From Fasciolopsis buskii (lineage: Eukaryota > Platyhelminthes > Trematoda > Plagiorchiida > Fasciolidae), in contig LUCM01000071.1 in assembly GCA_008360955.1 (NCBI GenBank), positions 170,018 through 234,017 on the forward strand: a DNA stretch of 64,000 nucleotides, given 5' to 3'. The stretch's first letter is position 1, and every line of letters starts with the position of its first letter. Shown here piece after piece: positions 23,231 to 35,051 of this stretch. The position numbers and the translations under genes were made by a program. The notes below the pieces were generated by a model. The model was given only the letters and a program-made list of their open reading frames with translations. It was not told the origin of the DNA and searched no databases.

Positions 23231-23726
23231 TGAACGAAATTTAAGCAAATGCTCATTGCGGTAACGTCAGTTATGGCTCACAAAACGCACCGCGTATACG
23301 GCGGATGAATTTATCAGCGATCCGATCCCGTACCCCATTGCCCACCAGGATACATGCTTAAAGTGAAACTAACATTGCTCAATGTTGCCCAAAAAATCGA
23401 TGCAACTGAGTTTAACAGCAGTACCTCTTAAACTGTGTTGCGAGGTCGCTAACCCGTGGGTTCTGGCTCCTAAATTATTAGTGCTACTACGGACCAATTG
23501 TTTTATTCTTGAAGACTAGCAGTTTTAGCTCAGCCTAATAGTTTTCATTGAGTAATTTTCGCTAAAATTGACTTTCTGGTTCCAAACCCTTGATTATCAG
23601 TCGTGGCGAAACCGACTGCTGTTGTAGTGGGTGGGATCTAAAGCCTAGCTTAGCGATCAGGAATTTATGAAAATACTAAATTTGCCTTTTCCAGTCTACT
23701 TGGATCATGTTGATTTTTCTCCTCAG

Positions 23727-24110
23727 ATGTCCAAGCGTCTTGCGGATGACTCATCCGAGTCACTGACCGCAGATCAATCAAACTCGACCGAGTTTGTGGA
23801 GATGCCAGCTAAACGATACTATCGTCAACGAGCGCATTGTAATCCGTGGTCGGATCATACACTAGACTATCCTCTTTGCCCGTCTGATATGGACTGGTCG
23901 AAATTGTTTGTGAATCGGGACACATCTGTGACACAGAACCCAGATAAAACAAAGGACAATGGTGATCGTGAACACGATGATCCAAATCCCGTCCGGTTTG
24001 TTGATGTGGGATGCGGTTACGGAGCGTTGTTGTTCAAGTTGGCCGTGAAATTTCCCGAGAAACGATCATTAGGTTTGGAAATTCGACTAAAAGTGTCCGA
24101 TTTTGTTCAA
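23727..24110 (+). CDS. METTL1: METTL1, tRNA (guanine-46-N7) methyltransferase, coding exon 1
   Basis: Encodes residues 1-128. The enzyme transfers a methyl group from S-adenosylmethionine to N7 of G46 in the variable loop of many tRNAs, working with WDR4. Start ATG 23727 is chosen because it follows a strong acceptor (polypyrimidine tract, then CAG, ending at 23726); an in-frame ATG at 23667 would add 20 residues unlike the family. Residues 28-57 match the family's N-terminal block (KRYYRQRAH, DHTL.YP, MDWS). The SAM-binding loop is D93-V-G-C-G-Y-G99, followed by GLEIR (116-120) and KVSDFVQ. An acidic insert (about 65-88) sits before the SAM loop, in the position of the charged linker of the human enzyme. 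The exon ends at CAA|GTACGT, phase 0. Confidence 0.93.
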
Positions 24111-25993
24111 GTACGTGCATGATATTTTTAGACAGGAATTTGGTATCCATTCTAGAAATGCCTTGTTTGTTTTACTTGTACTGAACGTCAGTACTGTGGA
24201 TTGTGTAACTCCCAGATTCCACGAATCACGATATGCAGGAAGGTATCGACAACCGTGGTTGTGACGCATGGGATAGGGCAGAACCACTTAAGGCGCAAAT
24301 AGGTCAGTGACAATACTGAATCGGAAACCAACTGATTGTTTTCTACCAGGATTTTTCAATTTAGCTAGCACTATTAGATGTTGCATTTCACTCTCCTTGT
24401 TAGCAGTTCAAAACCAATTTTATATCTTTAATCTCTTATCGATGGGACCGAATTATCATTGAGTGGCCCATTCTACACTCCGCATGTCCTGATGCTATCC
24501 TAATTTGCAGGTTACTCGGTATGCTCTATGCTCGCGCCACGAAGTCTTTTTTTCGCATACTTTTAGCATAACTGCAGTGGAACTGGTGTATTCCATTGCC
24601 CCTAGGGTGTATTGTGTCGACAGGCTATCGCGATCACGACCCTGGGACATAAAAGGCAAAGTCGGGGGATGTTTCATTAGATCAGTTTCGCCAGAAGACT
24701 GTCGTATGCCACCAAATGTTTTTAGAAACTGAGTGCTTTCACCTACCGGCAACATGAATCCATCGAAATAAATTTGTCTATTATCTGCTGTTTGTTTGAT
24801 TCACGCGAGTTGAAGTGAGAAGGCATGATTGGTCAACTGGAAACCCTGTCTCCTCTTCTTTGTAATCCTTCAACATTGCACAATTTCTCATTCTCTTCTT
24901 GGCAGATGACTTTGTCAGATAGAATCCGAAATCAGGCGCATCGGTTCGAGTTAAACGGTTGTGAGCACTGGACTTGATGGATTAGTATTCAACGATGATT
25001 GATTGGTACTATCAAATTTGAAACACGAAGGTCGAACTTTTGTTTGATTATCAGTTGTGATGTTAGTCGCATTGGCTCTCTGTTCCTCACCATCAGTGAT
25101 TTAATTGACTGTCACACAGTACCCGCCTAAATTAGGATTGTTTGGTTTTCATTATAGTACATTACGGTCTTTTTTCGTGATGCCGTAGTCGCATATACAC
25201 GTACAATAGAATGCAAAAGCTAATGGCCCTCAGTTCTTTTTCTCTTCCAATACAAAGAATAATGAATTGCTTTTCTTGGCTCATGTTGACTCCTTAGTCT
25301 CACGATTCAACTAGTTTTTTTTCTTTCGCGAAAGCATAAACTACTTTCCGTTTCGTAGCACTTCTGTTCTAATGAATTGCATAGGAGGGGATAACGTGTT
25401 CAAATCTTCCTTATTTTGATTATGTCCACCGCGTGGATTGCAGCGACTTTTGCGGCAAACTTTTGTCCCCATAAACTTTTAAAACTGATTTCATCCTATC
25501 GACGATAGGCTGATAAAGTTGAAATAAATATTTTTCTCAAGGACGCATACTCTGTAACATTCATCAAAAAGAATATGAAAATCCAATGATATTTTAACCT
25601 TCAAACTGACGACGAGTTTGACGTTTGTAAAGTGGCAGATGTGCTGTCATGCCAGAAGATGTGAAAACCTTAAACAGTGAACTGGTTAAACTAGACTGTC
25701 GGGCCGGAGTCCACGATCTTTTGATTCATATCACGGATGACCTCTTTTCGCTGGAACCCTCGTGTATCACGAAGGCCTTATAAGCGATCTAAGGAGTTTG
25801 GCTGTCTGATGGATTTATTTGTTTGCGAAATGATTCATCCAGTAGGATCAGCCCAAGAGGTAAGTGTCACGATCGGTAATTGAAGGGATTCCGTGTCGAC
25901 ACATGATAAGATCCCAATTGGAAGTAATTCTTATTCGCCTTTTTCACGTAATTTATCTCCTTCGATGATTTCCCCTCGTCCATCTTTTTATAG
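24111..25993 (+). other. METTL1: METTL1 intron 1 (1.9 kb)
   Basis: GTACGT donor and TTTTTATAG acceptor. I see no transposon or other gene in it. Confidence 0.85.
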
Positions 25994-26095
25994 GAGAAAA
26001 TCCGAGCACTTCGTTTTCGTCATCCTGATCAGTATGGGAACATCGCTTGTCTGCGAACAAACGCCATGAAATTTTTGCCCAATTTCTTCCGAAAA
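25994..26095 (+). CDS. METTL1: METTL1, coding exon 2
   Basis: A 102-base exon (34 codons, residues 129-162), too short to stand out as an open frame. It begins EKIRALR right after the acceptor and contains NIACLRTNAMKFLPNFF, which lines up with the human NIACLRSNAMKHLPNFF. N151-A152-M153 is part of the SAM pocket. Both splice sites (TATAG|GAG and AAA|GTAAGT) are good, and the phase is 0 on both sides, so the reading frame joins exons 1 and 3 without gaps. Confidence 0.95.
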
Positions 26096-26749
26096 GTAAG
26101 TTTTGATAACCAGGTATTTTGTTTTCTGTTCATATCGTTAACCCGTAGACGAGAATGCAAGGTAACAATTAAAACTAGAACACGTCAATGAGAAGTAAAT
26201 TTCTGTGAGAGACGACTATCTGTCTACTTTACATTATTCTGTTTGATAAATGCTTGCACCCGGTGGAACTTCAACGCGTAACGTTCTCATCGTGCCCTTT
26301 TTTTACCACCACTTAGTTCTCCTCTCTTTCCCTCCTCGCTTATTTTGTCTTGCGTAGTTTGTTCAAAACATGTGTGGGGACGATCGATTCAAATGTGTGA
26401 CAGTTCGGAATGTGTTTTGTTTTCTTTCCAGTCTCTCTCTTTCTCACACACACAATCCAAACAGACTAGCGGATTCGACAAATATGTCATCAAGGCTGAC
26501 GATGTCGCTCTCCATAGACATTGCTAATCAGAACTGTTGAATAACGCAGTTCTGTTTCATTTAGATTTTGACTGCATAGAGGGAGTTCCTCTTAAAGAAT
26601 GGTGATACATTCACTCTCAGCTGCACGCAACTCTCGAGAAGGGTAACCGTAAGGGGATAATTGGAGCCTGTCTCATGGCAGTTATGGGCTAGAATGAATT
26701 GTTCTAGGAAACGGAATAACCTGATATCAGCACTTCATGATAACCTGAA

Positions 26750-26870
26750 CATCTTCAAAGTTTTGTGGTCTCTGAACTTGACGTTTAGATCCCAAACGTT
26801 TCATCACCGGCCGAGGTGACATCATCAGTGTGTAGGCCAACCCAACGCTACAAACTCGTGGAAGAACAAC
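26750..26870 (-). repeat. Repeat E
   Basis: Second copy of the repeat at 22430-22530, with the TTGACGTTTAGATCCCAAAC core and GGTGACATCATCAGTG. Confidence 0.5.
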
Positions 26871-27625
26871 TTGAGCATCTGTTTTTTAGACAACAAGTGG
26901 AAAATCTGGTTTTGCTGTTAATTTGTTACCCACGTCAGAAGCTGTACTTATCTTCCCTTGGACTTGTTTAATCCAATCACGGTGCTGGTTTTGTGTTTGC
27001 CGGATGAATTTTAAATGTCTTAGTTAGATCTGATTAGTGTTTGTATGTGTACATGGTATTAGTCCAACGCCGGCTTGCATCTTGGTTCGCTACGGCAATT
27101 TAATTCGTTTACGTTTTATTGGAGAAATAGAAACTCACTGTCTTCACAAAAGAATCTCATTCAAATCATGAGGAGTGTGCAGAGCTGGTGTGAGACGATT
27201 TATGAGCCAAAATTGTGATTTGGGAATGTTTTTCTTCGGTTGGTTAAATCAACCTTCAGAAAGAAGACACATGATCCTAGGTTTTCAATTGTAATTGCAA
27301 ATGGTACCCTATGTGAATGAAAAAGTTTTGTTCTCCCATCCATTTACCGTACTACTTACAATTAAAACTCACTTTTTATTAGTCTCCAAGTCCCTGAGCC
27401 GCTTCCATCGGACAGATTATCGTTTGAATGTGTGACTGGGAAGCGGGTGACTGTATAGAGGAATATACGAAGTTAACTGACGGAGACAGTCACAGCACAG
27501 TGTCCACAGGTCAGTGTAGCTGTCTGTACGAGTGTGCATGTATCATTCGAAGTCGGTAGAATGTCATTGCAGGCACCTGTGTATGTACGTGTTCACAATA
27601 ACGGATATCATCTCTGTCAGTGTCG

Positions 27626-27658
27626 GTATATATACACATATATATATATATATATATG
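27626..27658. repeat. (TA)n microsatellite
   Basis: TATATATACACATATATATA-type run within METTL1 intron 2. Confidence 0.9.
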
Positions 27659-27906
27659 CTACAGATTCGATTCTGGTGAGAAATATCAATCAATTCGGAG
27701 TGTACAAGTGTGTGGATGTTTGGACAAGAGAGCATCGGGTACGCATACCTGACGAGCGACAATAACCGCGAAACCGTTCGTGTGCTCCCGGGCAAATTTT
27801 GTTCACGCATCCACATATCATGCTACTTCGTGCTTCTATATATACATATGTATATTCTGGGACATTCTGCCCTCGTTCCTAAGGTTGGCTCAGCCCAACT
27901 GACAAA

Positions 27907-27907
27907 N

Positions 27908-27958
<51 letters not shown>
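27907..27958. repeat. (TA)n microsatellite with an ambiguous base
   Basis: About 52 bases of pure TA. Base 27907 is an n, the only ambiguous base seen, so the true array length may be misassembled. Confidence 0.95.
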
Positions 27959-27960
<2 letters not shown>

Positions 27961-29469
27961 CTGAGCATTCCAATAGTTGGCTTTTGTGGGATATTTCTTT
28001 CTCGAAATGCACGAGATAACAGTTCCATTGTACCCCCTCGTCGTTTGGTCGTTTGGTCAGCCGCTCGATAAATTTCCGTGAAATTTAGAAGGAATGTACG
28101 AAACGTATTATCAAGAAAAACCGCAAAATTTCGATGTATTTTTATAAGGGAACAAGAATTGTTGTTCTAGTGGTAACTAAAGTGTTATTGTAAGCTGGGG
28201 TCAATTTGGTTATTGTTTTCAAAACGTTACGCTGAGTGAGGCTCAAATTATTCTGTACCAGTCCGTATTTGATCAGTTCTGACCACTTCCGGTTACGTAA
28301 TCGAACTACTCAGGGCATTGGGTCCTGTTTCAAATGGATATCACATCTAAGTCAATGCTAGTTTTCAAAATCATTTACATCAGTTGAATTGATTTGATTT
28401 CCCGCTTATTCGATCAGGTGATTTATTGTTCAACCTAAAAGTAGCAACTTACGCTGTCCCGCGATGTCGATAGGTAAACGCTTTAGATACATCTACCCGG
28501 ATCGTGTACATCGCTTCAAAAACATATTCGTGCCCCTGAATCCCAGGAATCAACTAGTTGCACACGCTCGCAGCGAAAATAGTCTTCTTGGTTCCAAACC
28601 TTAAGCGGGCCGATTTGTGTTGCTTGATTCCTCCGAAAACGCACGGACCGAGGTAGAGTGCTTACAAAGAAATATTATCATAAATGAGGCTAGGACTGGT
28701 AACTTATCTTCCGAATTCATGTAAGCAGAACCATGAATAAGTGCAGAATGTGGCATTTCTTAACTTTTATTCCAGAGCTTTTGGAGTTATGCCAGACATG
28801 ACGGAAAACCTTAGCTCTTCGTTCTACAGTGAACATCGAAGGCTCATTAGGTTTCTGTAGCACATTTAGCTCGAGAGATCGTGCGAATTAAGGGGATCTT
28901 CTTGCCCGAATTTGCTTTATGTATTCTCATTGTTTGCTTTTTTCCGTGATTGATTTCCTTGCATAATCCGGGAGAAATTTCAAAATGATTTCGTGTACGC
29001 CTCAGTGGAATAAAGCTAGAACAGGGTGCCCATATGGAACTTTTGTACATTGATCGACTGAGGACTCTTTCACCGCGTCTTGCCGTGCTTCCATCTAGAG
29101 CAAAGTTGGTTATGTTCCTCTACTTCGGTTTTGAAAATAATCCTATCCTGGACCCGGTTGAAGGGTTCCAGTGGCTTGTTTATTTTTGTTTCGCTTCGTC
29201 TCAGGATGAAAAAATATCGGCACTTTGATAGTATACAGGCAGTTCTTTTACACTATCCCAGCCGAACGTAATCCTCGGCGTCATTATGAGTTGCTAGAAG
29301 TGCATGAATTAGGTGTTACTGTGAGATCGACCTGAAGCATGAATAGCTCTCCTCGTCATTCGTTGGCACAACGGTTTATTGAATTGGTATAAACTGGTCA
29401 GGAGAAGAAGTAATGTTACAGAACTTAAAGCACAATTTAGACTGAAAATGTAAGCAAGGTTTTACACAC

Positions 29470-31066
29470 CCATCACAATAAGACTACATCTTGACGCGAT
29501 GTGAAAGCTTGTGCCCACCACGACCACCACCCGCAGCAGCAGCACCATCGTGACCTTACGAGCTATACAGGATGGTTTATCCCAAGTCGAATGCTCAATC
29601 ATGGCTGGTAGGTGGACGGGTAGTTCGTTCAATTTAGTCTCTTGTTTCTCCAAATCGAAGGTTGATTTGAGCTGGCAACTGAATCGGAAAAAATGAGTGG
29701 AAGAATAATTGGTTTGATCAGATGAGCTTCCACTCAGCCACTGCCCGCTGCTTTGGGTACAGGTTCCTGTTAGAATCAAAGACTTGGGTTGGAAACCTTG
29801 ATGGTTCGCCTTAGCAATTAGACTCCCTAACAGTGAGTAAAAAATTTCTATTTCTAGTCAAAATCGCGCAACTCATTGCATCGATCGAGGGGGTTAGTGA
29901 TAAGTATCGGCCTGTTTAAAATTCCCTCTTGTTTATTCAACCTGTCTTCTGCTCCCAAATGTCTCTCTTGCCGCCTTCTGCCTCCCCATAGCGCTTCGAC
30001 TGATAGCATTCCCGCTACTCGCAACGGGGTCACTGTCAAATAGTGTCGTAAGTGATTTTCAATCAGCTTGCGCACATTATTTTTGAGCCTCCTCAGCCTC
30101 TGAATCGCAGCTCCCTCGAGGTGCTTAATCTCATGCGAATCAATTAACAGGCATCTTTAGTGCTCACAGTAGACTCATTGGCTAATGATGTCTGCTGCGT
30201 ATGTGGAACGCGGGTTCAAGGTTTGAGTAGCGTAGTTTAACTAGCTGTTCCTAAAATCTCATCAAGATATTCCCCGCGGATCCCGCGCTTGTAAATAGTC
30301 CAAGTTGCTGGTCAACGTGACGTTGGGATAGTCCTGATGGACGAAGATAAAGCGGCCCTTCTGGACTATGCCCCGGGTGATAGTCGCATATGCGCCGTAA
30401 GACTCATGCGATAAATTGGCTTTCGAAAGAATAGCTATCAGACACAGATTGTTTGCCATCTTGGCATATACTCCAGCAACCGTGTTACTAACAAGCAGAT
30501 GGACGGGTTTTATGCTGAACTTGCTAGTTCACTCCTCTGGAGTAGATATTTTGGCGTTTTACTGGCACCGTGTGATTTCAGTACACAAGCTAGAAAACAA
30601 AGTATCAAAACCCCGTCTAAGTGAGCTTTACGCCTTGCTCCACTCAGCGTGCAGATTGCGGTAATAGATTACTCCAGTTTTGTGCAGATAACCCCTTATT
30701 CCCTACCTAGTACGAGTTCTCGACGCAGTTCGCGCCGTACAGCGACATGGCGCTCTAACTCCGCAGGTGGTCTTAGTTAGATCGAACATAGGGCAGTAAG
30801 CTACTGTTGACGCGGTTCTGTCCAGAAATGTGGATCGTTCGGGTTCCTGGACGTAGATTCGGACCGTGTGTTAGTTTTAATATGATTTTTGCTGTGGCTC
30901 AATGGCCGCCGACGTTGAACGGTGAACGATGTTCGCACCACTCACGTGCAGAATCTATGAGCAGTAATGCTGATGAGCGGTACGATCATTTCGAGTGGAC
31001 CATCCACTTGACAACAGGCTTTGCCTGCAGTCCTGAAACCCATGTCCGCCGTAGACGCTGGAACTA
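29470..31066 (+). mobile_element. LINE-A 5' half in METTL1 intron 2
   Basis: 5' leader (29470-29870) shared with 470-769 (reverse), then a decayed N-terminus and endonuclease running parallel to 16440-17690: TTGCATCGATCGAGGGGGTT, CTCGCAACGGGGTCACTGTC, later CAGTTCGCGCCGTACAGCGA. It stops before the reverse transcriptase. Many stops. It lies in sense orientation within the intron. Confidence 0.75.
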
Positions 31067-31159
31067 ACTTTTAGACCAACCTCCATTCTGTTGTAAAATC
31101 AAAAAAAAGAAAGGAGATAGACACATACCTTCGGATATTGATTGTTCAATTGATTCTTC

Positions 31160-31770
31160 CTTTAGCCCCCTATCACCGGTTGCCGTTAACTCTTGTGAGA
31201 ATAACCAAGTCAGACAAAAACCAGATCTCCTTTATTAATCCTGAAAAAATTATTTGTTCTTTTAATAATCAACACACTTGCGGTTGTATCTGATCTGGAT
31301 AGTAAATGTTGCGATTCAGTATCGATTATCCTAACAGGGACATAAGTATTCCTGTCTTAGGTGGACAATTCCTTCGAATTAGTTTTGAACTTAGGAACGA
31401 TCGCAGCGACCCAGAAGTCACATGTTTCGATCGGATGTATGGGAAAGATTGGCGTTTGGTGGCGTGAAAACGCTCAGTCTGGATCGAGCGAATATTAAAC
31501 ATTGCTACTGGCATGGCATCAGGATGAGAAAAAATTGCCTTTCGGCCATTTATTCCACACACGGCTTGAGTCAGTTAGTAATTCCGTGTGATAGTCCAAA
31601 TGTGTCAACCGGTACAACCCTTTTTGTAGCGCAGAAAATGTGGAGAGACGTCCGCTCTTCGGCCACAAATCCTCAATCGGTTCTATTTCGCGCTCGCTAT
31701 CTCCAGTTCCCACCAACTCTAATGAGAAAGACCAAATTGAGTAGACAAAAGTTCGTTTATTAATCAAAAC
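31160..31770. repeat. Pair of short direct repeats, 0.5 kb apart
   Basis: 31160-31240 and 31690-31770 share CCAACTCT.ATGAGAA.ACCAA.T...AGACAAAA and TTTATTAATC with substitutions. They could be relics of terminal repeats of a small element, or a local duplication; nothing between them is recognisable. Confidence 0.35.
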
Positions 31771-33813
31771 CAAATCGCTTTTATTAGTCTTCGATAAGCA
31801 ACGCTCACTGATCGATTATTCTGCTGGCTAATTCGGTCCTTTAGCACTCATCGACTTTCTCATGCTTATCGATTTGCGTAATCAGCGCAAATTCGCTGCA
31901 GCTGTATTGATCTCTGATCCGAGTAGATGTTATGATCAGTCAATACCCACTACCCTTACACAAACACTTGAATTATTTCTTATTGTCCATCACAGCAGAG
32001 GTGCAGCAGCATAACTTCCACATCATCGCGGTTCGGTATCCACGCCACACGTCATAATGCCATGGTTTCGTTTTCGTCACATACATTGTTTGGAATGGTT
32101 CGTTTTGCGATTCTATTTTCAGGCACACTTAGAACTCCGGCTATTGTTGTCTCGGCAGATGCACCAAGCAACCAAGACTTATGTTGACATTATTGTGCCA
32201 AAGGCCATCGCAAACTCAAACTCGCAAAACTCTGTCATCATGATCTGCATTTTGACTACGTGACGCATGCGTCACTGACATGCAGAAACCTTTATACCCA
32301 GAAGTCCAATGCAATGCAATCCTTGTGTAGTATGCATATTGGAATGGAGCCCAGTAAAATCTTAAGCATTGATCTGTGTCTCAGTGCAACAGGCAACACT
32401 TTTGCCTGGTTGTTTCCTATTTTCTGTTTGTTTTGAGTTTGTATAATGAAATCATCTTGACCACGAAGTGATTTCTCAGCTAACGTCACCAGTAAATTTA
32501 AGAAAACATTGCGCATTTCTCTCGCCATGGTTGTTTAAAATCACGTAACTCTGTCTTAGAGCTCGAACAAAGGTTAGATGAGTAGCGGTCGAGCGTTGTG
32601 TCCAATGCCTTCCTGTGTTCGGTTTTCAGCCTTCAGTTGTTGAGGACAAGATAACTAGACGTTTTCAGTGTCACTGGCCAAAAGTTGTTCAGACTACTGG
32701 TCTGTCCAATTTAACTGTTTGCAAGAACTGGCGTGTATCATAATGCTTCATCCCGTGACGTTTATGTCTTGTTAGACTTTATTTTGAATTTTTATCCCAC
32801 CACTATTGAAGTATCATGGAAATGCCCTGAGTTCTTCGGAAATAACTATTTTATATTATTTTAGTGATCATCTAAGGATGTGTTCGACTTTTTCTGTTTC
32901 CAGTATATTTGGTAATCATGATTTGTCTTCATTTGTAAACCAGAAAAGGCGTGAATTAATCTTTGCTCCATCGAAGTTTAATTCGTAGTTTCAAGTTGTT
33001 CAAGAAACGTTATTAAATATCCTGTATGTAAGGTACTACATCTGAATTTTCTTATGGGATCTGGATAGGGTTACCAGGTTACTTCTCAGGAAACCTTTCT
33101 TGCTTTCAGTGTTATCAACTCACGGTACGCTTAAAAGCGTTTGATAATGAGTCGGCTTTTGGTGCACTCGTTTTTTTTCAGTGAAAAAGTATAAGGCCAA
33201 TGGTTTTCAGAAAATAACAGTCCCACTTCTCCATTTTGTGGTCGCTGCAGTTTCGCCAAACAGCTTGAATATTTCCCAATTACAGCGGTTTATAACAAGC
33301 GATGCGAGAAGCTAGAGTTGCGTAATTTCTGATGGCGCCTTTGATTTTTTCGGTGAATTATCCGACTTGTTGATCACGGTGACGTTATCCTAAACGGCTT
33401 TGACCTTTTTCCATTATTGATCGTTAACTACGAACAAAATGGTCTGGACAACAACTCGGATCGCTGATTGTAGTACATCACTATAGGGGGTTAGTCTGGC
33501 GAGATATTGTGTCCATTATCTCCCCCAAGATGGTATGTGTAAATCCACTTGTTTGCCTACTAATTGAATCTCGAATGTTCAGTTGTGATATTCTACGACA
33601 AATTAATCCCGTAATATCCTCGTTTCGAACAAGCAGGCGCTCAAAGCTAAACTAAAATCACCAGTCTATTGGAGCAATATAGTATGATGTGATACACAAT
33701 AATTATGCTGACGAATTATTTAGATATTTTTTGCCAATCGGGTGTGTTTTGCAAAGCAGACTCGTTGTTTTCTTTCGCTTAGCTCCTTTTATTGCGTTTC
33801 TTTGTGTGACTAA

Positions 33814-34311
<498 letters not shown>

Positions 34312-34359
34312 GTAATGAAGTGTCCCAAGGTGAACTTGTATTTTTGTATAGTCAAAAGC

Positions 34360-34365
34360 AATAAA
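34360..34365 (+). terminator. METTL1: Poly(A) signal of METTL1
   Basis: AATAAA 49 bases after the stop codon, implying a short 3' UTR of about 70 bases. Confidence 0.75.
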
Positions 34366-34580
34366 CTTCGCGTATTGCATGTTTTGCCATAATGAACTGA
34401 CTGAATGCCGTCCCATTCGAACGTTACGCATACAAGGGCTATGCTCTGGAGCGGTAGACAGTTAGATTGCCAACAAATTCTAATTGCTGTGACTGCCAGT
34501 AAACACATGCACACTCATGACTTTCACTGAACATATTTATTACAGCGACGACCATGCAGACACTTAATAAACGGCGTATC

Positions 34581-35051
34581 GGATTGAGAAGGCAACTTGG
34601 CCTGGGGAACAATGAAAAACTTCGTTTTCATTACCACGCTGACTGCGCTGGAGAACAATTGTCAACCGCTGCTTTTTGCTTTCGTTCCAAAACTTATCAC
34701 AGCTTGTCATCAATGAAAGAAATCGCAATAAACACTTCCTTCTTTCTGATGGATTCTGGTCTGACTCGTTCGTTATCCGTAGCGATGTACAAGATATACT
34801 CTGAGGAATAACAGATATCCGGATCCCTTTGTGAGGCAGTTGTTCATCGCTGCGGATAACGAACGAGTCAGACCAGAAGCCATCAGAAAGAAAGAAGTAT
34901 TTATTGCGATTTCTTTCAGTGATGACAAGATGTGATAAGTTTTGGGACGAAAGCAAAAAGCAGCGGTTGACAATCGTTTTCCAGCGCGGTCAGCGTGATA
35001 ATGAAAACGAAGTTTTTCATTGTTCCCCAGGCCAAGTTGCCTTCTCAGTCC
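34581..35051. repeat. Long inverted repeat (foldback hairpin)
   Basis: Left arm 34581-34790 and right arm 34842-35051 are reverse complements over 210 bases with about 13 mismatches by hand alignment (about 94% identity, no gaps), mostly C/T-type differences. The spacer is 51 bases. Weaker complementarity continues outward through an AATAAA-containing flank on each side (about 34560 and 35070). Each arm can encode the same short peptide (AAFCF..KTYH..SS), which is a by-product of the symmetry. No transposase, target-site duplication or LINE similarity is seen. Confidence 0.95.

Larger units (their letters stand above)
21261..23726. other. Spacer upstream of METTL1
   Basis: No recognised gene. 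It contains repeat E (about 22430-22530), a (TA)n/(TATATG)n run (22946-23007) and a repeat-D copy (about 23030-23230). The frame 22211-22429, after a possible acceptor TTCCAG, is proline/arginine-rich but matches nothing and runs into repeat E, so it is not called a gene. Confidence 0.45.

Noticed and set aside
23667..23726. Upstream in-frame ATG for METTL1
   Set aside because: It would translate through a polypyrimidine tract and acceptor, and the added 20 residues are unlike the family. It cannot be wholly excluded without transcripts.
34554..34973. Similar peptides on opposite strands that looked like a duplicated gene
   Set aside because: They are mirror products of the inverted repeat; no codon-level conservation or start context.
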